Shown here: one piece after another, positions 18,090 through 25,835 of the stretch
Position numbering within the stretch: the stretch's first letter is position 1
Layout of the letters: each line of letters opens with the position of its first letter
Assembly: GCA_030614255.1 (NCBI GenBank)
Contig: JAUWKI010000002.1
Location: 68,449 to 129,490 of the forward strand
Direction: 5' to 3'
Length of the DNA: 61,042 nt
From: Actinomycetes bacterium
GTDB lineage: Bacteria > Actinomycetota > Aquicultoria > UBA3085 > Oleimmundimicrobiaceae
Notes under the pieces: generated by a model
What the model was told of the DNA's origin: nothing
Database searches by the model: none
What the model saw: the letters and a program-made list of their open reading frames with translations, nothing else
Position numbers and translations under genes: made by a program

Positions 18090-19169
18090 TTAACCACGTA
18101 TTCCCAGAAACTTCTTAACCCCATCGAAAACAGCTATCGCTATCGTTTGGCGAAATTTTTCGTCCCTGAGTAGCTTCTCTTCCTCTGGATTGGTTATAAA
18201 AACCGGCTCCATCAAGACAGCGGGCATCTTCGTCTCTCTTAAAACCGCAAAATTTTTTCCATGAATGCGATCATCTGGTCTCTTAAGAGAAGCGAGTAAC
18301 TCTTCGTGAATAACACTCGCCAAACTCTTGCCATCTTTAGAAAACTGATCGCCAGCAGCAAAATAATAAGTGCTGGTACCCTCAGCCTTCGAATTTGAAG
18401 AGCCGTTAAGATGGAAACTTAAAAAAATATTTGCCTTAACTTCATTGGCCAGGTTGGCACGCTCAGACAAATCGATGCAACAACCTCGTTGCCTGGCATA
18501 AATAACCTCAGCTCCCAAGAGCTCCAGCAGATTTCCGAAACGAAGACCCAAATCTTCGCAAATCTCGCTTTCCTTAAGCCCGGTTGGCCCCACAGCTCCA
18601 TAATCAGGTGGATACCCGTGGCCGAAGTCCACCATAACCTTGAGGTCTTTGAAGACCGAAATGGAAGAAGCGGGCTCGACTTTTTCTTCCCATGGAAACG
18701 CAACCTTAAAATCCGCGTGCAAAATCTTTCTCAAATTGTGGAAAATATCTAGGGTAGATGAACCCAATATGCCATCAGGAAGCAAACTTGCATTTTCCTG
18801 GAACTCCATCAAGGCCTTCTCGGTAGTGGGGCCATATATACCGTCGACGACTCCCGTTGAAAAGCCCAACCTGTTTAACCATTTTTGAAGCTGCTTCACA
18901 TCGTCTCCACGCAGATAGGGCGTCTTTAAATAGAGGAGCCTGTCTCCCAGTCTATAAGTTGCTCCGACAAGCTCACGCCAGGTATCCTCACCAACTATCC
19001 CGTCCGCAACAAGGCCTCTATCCTGCTGAAACTGCTTAACTGCACTATCCGTACAATAACCAAATATTCCATCAGCACCCGCCAGCCCGAGATTATACCC
19101 CAGCAGAACGAGTTTGGTCTGAATATCCTTTACTCCCTTGCCTTTACTGCCTTTTCTAAATAGCTTCAT
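18090..19169 (-). CDS. N-acetylmuramoyl-L-alanine amidase with two peptidoglycan-binding domains
   Basis: A 359-residue protein. Two PG_binding_1 repeats (about 5-60 and 80-140, each with DGIFG or DGIYG and AVKQFQ/ALMEFQ) come before an Amidase_3 domain (about 175-355). Zinc ligands are visible as VDFGHG, KESE and SFHLNG, with the catalytic Glu in MEPVFITNPEE. No signal peptide is seen, so export may be non-classical or, as in some relatives, linked to the neighbouring secreted hydrolase. It lies 74 bases upstream of the NlpC/P60 gene, in the same direction. Confidence 0.9.
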   Translation of the reverse strand: MKLFRKGSKGKGVKDIQTKLVLLGYNLGLAGADGIFGYCTDSAVKQFQQDRGLVADGIVGEDTWRELVGATYRLGDRLLYLKTPYLRGDDVKQLQKWLNRLGFSTGVVDGIYGPTTEKALMEFQENASLLPDGILGSSTLDIFHNLRKILHADFKVAFPWEEKVEPASSISVFKDLKVMVDFGHGYPPDYGAVGPTGLKESEICEDLGLRFGNLLELLGAEVIYARQRGCCIDLSERANLANEVKANIFLSFHLNGSSNSKAEGTSTYYFAAGDQFSKDGKSLASVIHEELLASLKRPDDRIHGKNFAVLRETKMPAVLMEPVFITNPEEEKLLRDEKFRQTIAIAVFDGVKKFLGIRG

Positions 19170-19204
19170 AGTTTCCCTTAATAGTTTTTCTTAAAAGTAT
19201 AACC

Positions 19205-19245
19205 AAAACAGCTGCCAGCCACCAGCCTCCAGCTACCAGCGGAGA
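19205..19245. repeat. CAGCTRCCAGCC repeat copy
   Basis: A run of CAGCYDCCAGC-type words (for example CAGCCACCAGCCTCCAGC). The same family recurs at about 20061-20084, 20288-20320, 24833-24864 and 25591-25615, always in gaps and often followed by an A-rich tail (GGAAAATMAAA). Confidence 0.6.
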
Positions 19246-19395
19246 GCTTGGAGCAGAGAGTAGAAAAAATAAGGGTAATGGGTAGAGGGTAAAGTAAAAA
19301 ATGGAGAATAAAAATTGCCAAAAAAAGTGGGGATGTGACAATCTGTGTTCGCGAAAACTTTTTGAAGCAGTTGAACCGGTTTTGAAGCTTAACTA

Positions 19396-19647
19396 TTATT
19401 TATAGACATCTCTTCTATGCCCTACTCGAAGCACCAGGATGCCGTCTACCGTTTTTGTATATATAACACGATAATCACCGATTCTATACCGGTAGAGCCC
19501 TTGAAAATTACCTTTAAGTGGTTCTCCTTTCTCTGGGTTGTTGCTTAGGTCATTTTCAATTTTACTCAAAACCTTCACGGTTTCTGCTTTGGCTAATTTT
19601 TTGAGGTCCCGTTCTACAGAGGATTTATAGATTATTTTATAAGTCAA
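19396..19647 (-). CDS. RelE/ParE-family toxin
   Basis: An 83-residue RelE-fold protein (YKIIYKSSVERDLKKL, LSNNPEKGEPLKGNFQGLYRYRIGDYRVIYT, RVGHRRDVYK). The basic C-terminal pattern R-GHRRDVY matches RelE toxins that cleave mRNA on the ribosome. It overlaps the antitoxin gene by 11 bases, and antitoxin comes first, the usual order. Confidence 0.9.
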   Translation of the reverse strand: MTYKIIYKSSVERDLKKLAKAETVKVLSKIENDLSNNPEKGEPLKGNFQGLYRYRIGDYRVIYTKTVDGILVLRVGHRRDVYK

Positions 19648-19855
19648 GCATTCTCCTTAACTCTGAACTCTTGATAATCTTGTCATTCTTATCAAGAAGT
19701 CGATCGAGAGCTATCCGATAATCACTGTATTCTTTCAAGTAAGTCTCAATGGCTTCACGGACAAGAAAAGTCTTTGGACGTTCCACGGCCGTAGCCAGGT
19801 TGTCTAGCTCTTTGACTAATTTTTCAGGCAGTCTAATCGAAATAGCAGTGGACAT
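19637..19855 (-). CDS. ribbon-helix-helix antitoxin
   Basis: A 72-residue antitoxin. The N-terminus (AISIRLPEKLVKELDNLA) is a ribbon-helix-helix DNA-binding fold, followed by the second helix (RPKTFLVREAIETYL) and a toxin-binding tail. AGGAGGGTGAT precedes the ATG. It should bind the operator at 19879-19910 with its toxin partner. Confidence 0.88.
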   Translation of the reverse strand: MSTAISIRLPEKLVKELDNLATAVERPKTFLVREAIETYLKEYSDYRIALDRLLDKNDKIIKSSELRRMLDL

Positions 19856-19878
19856 TTTATCACCCTCCTTTTGCTACT

Positions 19879-19910
19879 CTTGTAATACATGTATATCATT
19901 GAGTTACAAG
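19879..19910. promoter_or_regulatory. inverted-repeat operator of the toxin-antitoxin operon
   Basis: CTTGTAA (19879-19885) and TTACAAG (19904-19910) are perfect inverted arms 18 bases apart, with a palindromic ATACATGTAT inside. The site covers the -10 element, as expected for autorepression by the toxin-antitoxin complex. Confidence 0.65.
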
Positions 19911-19918
19911 TATGTCAA
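19890..19918 (-). promoter_or_regulatory. promoter of the toxin-antitoxin operon
   Basis: On the minus strand TTGACA (19913-19918) and TATACA (19890-19895) are 17 bases apart, a near-consensus sigma-70 promoter. Confidence 0.7.
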
Positions 19919-20442
19919 TATCTACCATACTTGACAAAAAATAATCCCAATTTAAGCTATCAGCCATAAGCCCCGCCAGCAGCGGGCAGGGAGAAATATA
20001 GGCCAATAAATCAGTCGAAAGTCAACCGTTACGCTAGTCAAGAGTCAATGGGATAGCCCTCAGCCTCCAGCTACCAGCCACTAGAAAAACCAAAAGAGCT
20101 TTTAAAAATTTTGGTTTTTAAAACTCGAGTGAGTTGTTTTGGTCGACTTACCTACGTCACACAGACATATGAACCCGCTATTTTGTTTTTCTTTAGACTA
20201 TTTCTTCTTGGGCTTTAAATATCCCGTGGCTCTTGCTAGAGCGACTCTGAGCACGCCATTTTATTTAAACGCCATATCATTTAAAAACAGCCTCCAGTCC
20301 CCAGCTGCCAGCCACCAGGAAAATAAAAGCTTTTTATTGATTTTGGTTTTAAAACCCGGGTGGGTTGCTCATAAGGTGACTGTGCAGGCGACCGTTAAGT
20401 GAATAAGACTCGAACATCTGCGGCACCGTGCCTACCGCCGTG

Positions 20443-20480
20443 CCTGCCTGCCCTGCCTACCGGCAGGCAGGGCAGGCAGG
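20443..20480. repeat. 38-bp GC-rich palindrome
   Basis: CCTGCCTGCCCTGCCTACC followed by its near-perfect reverse complement (one mismatch). A perfect copy is at 25715-25752 and partial copies at 25434-25452, 14185-14222, 44328-44345 and 53563-53580. The family is dispersed. Confidence 0.7.
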
Positions 20481-20508
20481 TCGCCAACGCTCCTCGCAAT
20501 GACAATCC

Positions 20509-20540
20509 CTTCGTTTTCTTGGACGAGTAAGAAAATGAAG
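20509..20540. repeat. dispersed hairpin (CTTCRTTTTCTTG family)
   Basis: CTTCGTTTTCTTG and TAAGAAAATGAAG form a stem of about 13 pairs with a short loop. The same hairpin occurs at 44187-44218 and its right half near 53688-53701. It lacks a following T-run on the plus strand, so it is classed as a repeat, although it could end transcription. Confidence 0.55.
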
Positions 20541-20543
20541 GAG

Positions 20544-21425
20544 TTACATCCTCCCTTTCCACTTCCTCCCCAGTAAACAATTAATGGCTAAGAAACTTAT
20601 GATGGCAACAATAGGGAAAAAGATAAGCCACGTTCTAACCTCGGCGTAGCTCCAGTAAATAAGATGTTCAAACTCGTGAGCAACAGTCTTCAAAAAATCC
20701 TTCGTTGAGGGCTCGGCGGGATTAACATCTAAATATAACAGCTCCATTTCATTACCGGTTTCACTCCTAAATCTAGGGAGTGAATCCTCCGCCCAAAAAT
20801 ACCCGGCAATATAACGTTGATTCCTTTCTTGCAAGTCGCACTCATCCCTAATATCCAGAAGAAGCAGAGTAATTTTTCCTTCATTATCAAGAGTTGACAG
20901 AAAACGATTTCTAATTTTTTCCTTATGGGATATTTTCTCATCGAATTCGGTCTTTAGACTATTTATCCAAAAATCATCGACCTTTTGCCCTCTCTCAACA
21001 AAGATATAGCAAGACTTCCCCACCGCCTTGCAGGTGGCACTTAAAGCATACTCCTTACCTTCAACACCGGTTGTAAAACTTCTTGCATAAAAAGTTTTCT
21101 TATCTCCAACCTTATATAGAGAATTTGCTCCCGACTCGGCAACACCGCCAGCTAAAATAACCGGCTCACAAAAATAATCGGAAACAGATGTCGGCTGAGC
21201 ATAGCTCAAAAGGTCAAAAACTATCTCCGGCAAAAAGATGGAGCCCACCAAAACAAAAGAGAGTAAAATTATTAGCGTTGGAGCGTCCAAAGAAATTTTA
21301 AACGTAGGTAGATGTATTCTCTTTCTTAAAGATTTAACAAAAGGACGTATCCTTTTTCGTAAGGACTTAACGAAATTTATTTTTTCCCTTAAATAATCGG
21401 CAAATCTATTATAAGCGTTGAGCAC
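20544..21425 (-). CDS. membrane-anchored protein with M6-like domain and HEFEH motif
   Basis: A 293-residue protein starting at GTG with a G-rich ribosome site. A basic N-terminus with a duplicated KSLRKRI segment precedes a membrane helix (about 50-72). An extracytoplasmic domain follows whose order resembles immune-inhibitor-A-type peptidases: VGDKKTFYARSF, YIFVERGQKVDDFWI, ITLLLLDIRDE, YIAGYFWAEDS, then KTVAHEFEHLIYW. Ten residues after HEFEH a second membrane helix begins, so the downstream third zinc ligand and the rest of the peptidase are absent. It may be an inactive or unusually short membrane protease. It lies 14 bases after pilB. Confidence 0.55.
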   Translation of the reverse strand: MLNAYNRFADYLREKINFVKSLRKRIRPFVKSLRKRIHLPTFKISLDAPTLIILLSFVLVGSIFLPEIVFDLLSYAQPTSVSDYFCEPVILAGGVAESGANSLYKVGDKKTFYARSFTTGVEGKEYALSATCKAVGKSCYIFVERGQKVDDFWINSLKTEFDEKISHKEKIRNRFLSTLDNEGKITLLLLDIRDECDLQERNQRYIAGYFWAEDSLPRFRSETGNEMELLYLDVNPAEPSTKDFLKTVAHEFEHLIYWSYAEVRTWLIFFPIVAIISFLAINCLLGRKWKGRM

Positions 21426-21439
21426 ATTTTGCCCCCCCT

Positions 21440-23104
21440 TTAAACCACAACCCTCATTATCTCTTCAAGGGAGGTTACGCCCATCTTGACCTTTTCTAAT
21501 CCATTTTCCCTTAATGTTTGCATTCCTTCTTCTATTGCAACTTTGCGAATCTCTTCCGTCGATTTTTTCTCGACACAAAGCTTCGCTATGGTCTCGCTCA
21601 CAGCCATCACCTCATATATACCCACTCTTCCCTTATATCCCGTATCGAGACATTTTTTACATCCCTTTGCGCGATAGACAGTTACCTCTTTACCATCTAA
21701 GCCTATGTCAGCAAGCGCTTTCCCCGATAGCTTGTACTCCTCCTTACAATGTTTGCACAACTTTCTAGCTAACCGCTGTGCCAAAACACAATCTATTGAA
21801 GAAGAAACCAGGAAAGGCTCAAGGCCCATCTCGGTGAGTCTAGTGAGAGCAGAAGGCGCGTCGTTTGTATGAAGAGTCGAGAGAACCAGGTGGCCCGTTA
21901 AGGCAGATTCAACGGCAATCTTAGCGGTTTCTAAATCTCTTATTTCACCCACCATAATGATATCGGGGTCACATCTTACAATCGACCTTAGCCCCGTAGC
22001 AAATGTAAGCCCCGCCGCAGGATTTACCTGAATTTGAATAATCCCCGGCAGGCGATATTCAACAGGGTCCTCCACCGTAATTATCTTCTTTTCCGGAGAA
22101 TTAAGCACATTTAGGGTGGCGTAGATGGTCGTAGATTTCCCCGAACCAGTCGGCCCCGTGACCAGCAAGGCCCCATATGCTTGCGAATAAGCCTCTTTAA
22201 ACTTTTTGAGCGTACCGGGCGAGAACCCTAAGTCTTCAAGGCCCAAGCAAGCCTGGCTCTTGTCAAGAATCCTCATAGTCACATTTTCTCCATAGACAGT
22301 TGGCAGCGTTGCCACACGTAAATCAATTTCTTTGCCCCCCGCACTCACAGTGGCACGCCCATCTTGGGGCATTCTATGCTTGGCAATATTCATGTCGCTC
22401 ATTATCTTAAGGCGCGAGACAAGACCCGCCTGAACCTTCTTCGGCACTGTCATGATATCGTGAAGAACTCCGTCTACTCTGAATCTAACTTGGAAATTTT
22501 TCTCCTGGGGTTCGATGTGGATATCGCTCGCACCCTGACTCACCGCATCTGCAATTATTTGATTGGCGAGCTTGACAACCGGTGCATCGGGAACGGCTGC
22601 TTCCGGTTCTTTTTCTCTAGCTGTCTCTTTTATTTCAATTACGGCTTCTACAGCATCTTCCACGGAGGAGCTTCTTGCCAAAAATTTATTAATAGCCTCG
22701 TTGATCTCCGAGCGAGTGCAAACAACCGGCTTTATTTCATACCCCGCCATAACTCTTAAGTCATCGATGGCGTGAATATCAAGAGGATTTGCCATCGCAA
22801 GAACCAACTTTCCTTCTTCATAACCAATTGGCAAAGCCATATGTCTACGGGCAATTTTTTCAGTGACAAGACTAGCAGCGTGAGAGTTAACCTCATATTC
22901 CTCCAAATTGACCACCGGCAAATTCTTCTGTTTAGCCAGAGCTTTTGCTATCTCATCTTCAGTCGTTGCGCCAATTTCGACTAAGGTATCACCCAGTGGT
23001 TTGCCGCTTACTTTTTGCACATCCAGTGCCTCCATAAGCTGCTGGGGAGTAATTATGTTCCTTTTTATCAGGATATCTCCTATTCTTTCATGTTCCCAAG
23101 CCAC
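21440..23104 (-). CDS. pilB: type IV pilus assembly ATPase PilB (GspE family)
   Basis: A 554-residue extension ATPase. The N-terminal MshEN domain (RIGDILIKRNIITPQQLMEAL) is a fold that often binds cyclic di-GMP. Then come Walker A GPTGSGKSTT, the Asp box TVEDPVEYRLPG, Walker B DPDIIMVGEIRD, the His box HLVLSTLHT and the zinc site CKHCKEEY...CKKCLDTGYKGR. Upstream, 15 bases away, is a GGDEF protein, which suggests local cyclic di-GMP control of pilus extension (inference). Confidence 0.93.
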   Translation of the reverse strand: MAWEHERIGDILIKRNIITPQQLMEALDVQKVSGKPLGDTLVEIGATTEDEIAKALAKQKNLPVVNLEEYEVNSHAASLVTEKIARRHMALPIGYEEGKLVLAMANPLDIHAIDDLRVMAGYEIKPVVCTRSEINEAINKFLARSSSVEDAVEAVIEIKETAREKEPEAAVPDAPVVKLANQIIADAVSQGASDIHIEPQEKNFQVRFRVDGVLHDIMTVPKKVQAGLVSRLKIMSDMNIAKHRMPQDGRATVSAGGKEIDLRVATLPTVYGENVTMRILDKSQACLGLEDLGFSPGTLKKFKEAYSQAYGALLVTGPTGSGKSTTIYATLNVLNSPEKKIITVEDPVEYRLPGIIQIQVNPAAGLTFATGLRSIVRCDPDIIMVGEIRDLETAKIAVESALTGHLVLSTLHTNDAPSALTRLTEMGLEPFLVSSSIDCVLAQRLARKLCKHCKEEYKLSGKALADIGLDGKEVTVYRAKGCKKCLDTGYKGRVGIYEVMAVSETIAKLCVEKKSTEEIRKVAIEEGMQTLRENGLEKVKMGVTSLEEIMRVVV

Positions 23105-23119
23105 AGAACCCCTCCTTTT

Positions 23120-24790
23120 TTATCTGCCTGTCAATAGTCGCGGAGTGAAAGTACATACCTTGTTCTTTCTCCCCCTCTTTGCCTTATATAATGCCAAATC
23201 GGCCTTTCTAATCAAATCATCAACGGAGGCCGCGTCACAAGGAAAAGAGGCCACTCCTAGACTTATTTTGACAGATGCGTATATCTCCCTTTTTATTAAG
23301 AAATTGTCAACAACTTCAATTTTAATCCTATCCGCCATTTCGAAAGCTCGCTCTTTATCAATTTCGGGAGAGATTATAGCGAATTCATCGCCCCCATAGC
23401 GAGCTGCCATGTCCATCTCACGAGTATGTTTAGTGAGCAAATCGGCGATGCTAGTTAACAAAATGTCTCCTTCAAGGTGACCGTAGGTGTCATTAAAATT
23501 TTTGAAATCATCTATATCTATCAACGTAAGAGAGAGAGAATGGTGATAACGGTCCGCCCTCATGATCTCATTCTCAAGGGTTTCGCGAAAATGCCTGTGA
23601 TTATATATTCCTGTTAAGCCATCCATGATTGCCAATTCTTTCGTCTTCTCATGCAGCTGTGCGTTATCTATTGCAACCGCCGCTTGGGTTGCGAAAATTG
23701 ACACTAACCTCACTTCGCTTTCGGTAAATTTTCGAGGCCTAAAGTCATCAACATAAAGAATCCCGACTATTCTGTCCTCGGTAAATAAAGGAACCGCTAT
23801 AAGCGATTTAATACCCTCAGCTAGTAGCACTTGGTTGTTGAAAATCGCTTCCTCCGAAGCATTCTCAACTACAAAAGGTTTTCCTCCTTTTAAAATTGCA
23901 TCCGTCATCCCACCTTCTCTAACCTTCCACTTAAGCGTCCTACTTAAGAATTCCTCACTAAATCCCTTGGAAGCCCTGATGTTGAGCTCTCCTTTTTCTT
24001 CATCAAAGAGCGCCACGCTGCCAGCAGAAGTCCCTGTTTCGGAAATTGCAGTATTTAAGATTAAGTCGAGAATCACATCAAGTTTTAGAGTGGAGCCTAA
24101 CAGTTTGCCAACATCTAAAAGCGTAGATAACTCCCTAATTCCTTCCTGTTTTTTGTGAAGAAGACCGGATAAATAATTGGTGAGATATATGATGAGAAAG
24201 AATACGATGATTAGCTCGATAACCATCGTAATTACAAATCTTCCATCAAGGTAAAGGTCATGAGAGAGAGGATGTAATATGGTCAATCCATGATGGGGGA
24301 GTATGGAAAAATATTCTAATATAATAACTGAAGTGCTTAAAGTTGAAGCCAGAGCGGCTTGCAAATAACTTGCTCTGATTGAAAGTAGAGTCCCAGCAGT
24401 AATCATGTGGAAAACATAAAAGAAAACAAACGGACTTTCTATCCCACCAGTAAGATACATAACAAGAGTAAGGACCACCAAGTCCACAGATACTTGTATA
24501 TTAGCAAGTCGCTTGGCCTTAAGTTCATCATCCTCAACACTTAGCGACTCCGTATAGAAAGCATATGCTAAATTGCAACCGGCAACAAATGCCACTACAA
24601 GACAGTAAGGAGTGGCTGTAAACTCCAATGGCTCTAGTATTTTCGCCACGCAAATAGCCATAAAGGCGCATGCTACCACTATCCATCTCAGCTTAATAAG
24701 CCACTGGATTCTCTCAAAAATTTCAAGTTTGCTCTGAAAATATCTTTTCATGCTTAAGCCCCTTTGTTTTGTTAATTTAGATATCGGCAT
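23120..24790 (-). CDS. membrane diguanylate cyclase with GAF domain
   Basis: A 556-residue protein. About six hydrophobic helices lie between 30 and 205, a GAF domain spans about 225-375, and a GGDEF domain about 385-550 has the active loop RYGGDEFAIISPE and DGLTGIYNHRHF. It would make cyclic di-GMP in response to a small ligand or membrane signal. It is 15 bases upstream of pilB and is probably cotranscribed. Confidence 0.9.
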   Translation of the reverse strand: MPISKLTKQRGLSMKRYFQSKLEIFERIQWLIKLRWIVVACAFMAICVAKILEPLEFTATPYCLVVAFVAGCNLAYAFYTESLSVEDDELKAKRLANIQVSVDLVVLTLVMYLTGGIESPFVFFYVFHMITAGTLLSIRASYLQAALASTLSTSVIILEYFSILPHHGLTILHPLSHDLYLDGRFVITMVIELIIVFFLIIYLTNYLSGLLHKKQEGIRELSTLLDVGKLLGSTLKLDVILDLILNTAISETGTSAGSVALFDEEKGELNIRASKGFSEEFLSRTLKWKVREGGMTDAILKGGKPFVVENASEEAIFNNQVLLAEGIKSLIAVPLFTEDRIVGILYVDDFRPRKFTESEVRLVSIFATQAAVAIDNAQLHEKTKELAIMDGLTGIYNHRHFRETLENEIMRADRYHHSLSLTLIDIDDFKNFNDTYGHLEGDILLTSIADLLTKHTREMDMAARYGGDEFAIISPEIDKERAFEMADRIKIEVVDNFLIKREIYASVKISLGVASFPCDAASVDDLIRKADLALYKAKRGRKNKVCTFTPRLLTGR

Positions 24791-24832
24791 ATATTCCCAG
24801 GGACTAAAGGGTAATAAAGAGTAAAAAGTAAA

Positions 24833-24864
24833 CAGTCCCCAGCCTCCAGCTGCCAGCCTCCAGG
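24833..24864. repeat. CAGCTRCCAGCC repeat copy
   Basis: CAGTCCCC followed by AGCCTCCAGCTGCCAGCC and an A-rich tail; same family as at 20288-20320. Confidence 0.6.
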
Positions 24865-25002
24865 AAAATCAAAAATAAAAAAATAAATTTAAATTTTCAT
24901 AAAAATATTTGTAGTTTATAAAAGGAACTATTTTAAATAAGTAGAATTAGACTTTAAGTAAAATATTAGTTTAATGTAATATTACCTTAAAGAGGAGGCC
25001 TG

Positions 25003-25398
25003 TTGGAAAAAAATGCTTGGGGAAATATTCCAATCTGCGCGATAATTCATAAGTGTTCAATGGGAGTTATGGAGGTATGCCCAGCGTTCAAGATCTCAAA
25101 ACCGTGCTGGGAAGTAGAAGGAACGTCGTGCAACACAGAACATGAGCAAGAATATTGCATTGACTGCAAGGTTTATAAACTATTCATAAAGAAAGAAAAG
25201 TGCTGGGAAGTTAGAGAATGTGAAGATAGGTTCCGTAAAGGTTGCGAAGCTTATAACAATGGTAAAAGCTGTTTTAAACTAAATAGAAATTGTTCCATTC
25301 ACCACCCAGAAAGGGCGATTGTTTGTGACGGCTGTGAAGTTTGCCAGTATTATCACTATCAAAAAGATGAGTACATTAAATCTTGGGAAACACGCTAA
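25003..25398 (+). CDS. cysteine-rich protein with two CWEV repeats
   Basis: A 131-residue protein with 15 cysteines, starting at a TTG (25003) behind AGAGGAGG. The two halves each begin with CWEV (PCWEVEGTSCN...YCIDCKVYK and KCWEVRECEDRFRKGC...VCDGCEVCQYY), so it is an internal duplication. Cys-Trp-rich repeats of this kind occur in sensor proteins (called two-CW domains) and probably bind a metal or iron-sulphur centre. No signal peptide or membrane helix is visible. It is the only plus-strand gene between 0 and 29 kb and sits alone, next to the selenocysteine cluster. Confidence 0.7.
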   Translation: MEKNAWGNIPICAIIHKCSMGVMEVCPAFKISKPCWEVEGTSCNTEHEQEYCIDCKVYKLFIKKEKCWEVRECEDRFRKGCEAYNNGKSCFKLNRNCSIHHPERAIVCDGCEVCQYYHYQKDEYIKSWETR

Positions 25399-25488
25399 AC
25401 CGCTAGTTTTAAAGCAAGCACTTTCCAATTTACCTGCCTGCCCTGCCTGCCGGTAGGCACGGTAGACACGGCAATCTTTAATTTATAC

Positions 25489-25585
25489 TGGCGGGGGCGT
25501 GTGGGAATCGAACCCACCCAGGACGCTCTTAACGCCCCACCGTGGTTTTGAAGACCAGGCGACCCACCAGGACCAATCCGCCCCC
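25489..25585 (-). tRNA. selC: tRNA-Sec (UCA)
   Basis: A 97-base minus-strand tRNA with a 7-8 pair acceptor (GGGGGCG with CGCCCCC), a T-arm GTGGG-TTCGATT-CCCAC and an anticodon loop CTTCAAA giving anticodon TCA. It has a long extra arm (GGGGCG...CGTCC) and an encoded CCA (25489-25491). Extended acceptor, long variable arm and UCA anticodon are diagnostic of selenocysteine tRNA. It sits downstream of selB on the same strand. Confidence 0.95.
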
Positions 25586-25714
25586 ATAATCAGCTGCCAG
25601 ACACCAGCTGTCAGCAAATTAAAAAATAAAAATGTAGAACTATATAGAAGAATTTAAAACGAAAAAATTCATAAAGATAGCATTTAAAATCATTTTTATT
25701 TCTTCATTACCGTG

Positions 25715-25752
25715 CCTGCCTGCCCTGCCTACCGGTAGGCAGGGCAGGCAGG
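25715..25752. repeat. perfect 38-bp GC-rich palindrome
   Basis: CCTGCCTGCCCTGCCTACC (25715-25733) is followed directly by its exact reverse complement (25734-25752), with no loop. It lies between selB and tRNA-Sec and could slow or end transcription, but no T-run follows and the family is dispersed. Confidence 0.75.
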
Positions 25753-25835
25753 TCATTCTTCACTTTTCATTTTACATTTTACATTTAACCTTACCCACTA
25801 CCCCTTACCTTAAACTTTCCACTTTCAACTTTTAG

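Larger units (their letters stand above)
19920..20543. repeat. repeat-filled intergenic region
   Basis: No gene is supported. It contains two diverged copies of a roughly 75-bp unit (20062-20135 and 20289-20370) that start with CAGCCTCCAG words, run through an A/T stretch with TTTTGGTTTT and end in AAAACYCGRGTGRGTTG. It also holds a truncated left end of the TIR element found at 52851 (20226-20257), a 38-bp GC palindrome (20443-20480) and a hairpin at 20509-20540. Confidence 0.65.
25399..25835. repeat. intergenic region with tRNA-Sec and palindromic repeats
   Basis: Besides tRNA-Sec the stretch holds a partial GC palindrome (25434-25468), a CAGCTGCCAGACACCAGC copy (25591-25615) and a perfect 38-bp GC palindrome (25715-25752). 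No protein gene is supported. Confidence 0.6.
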
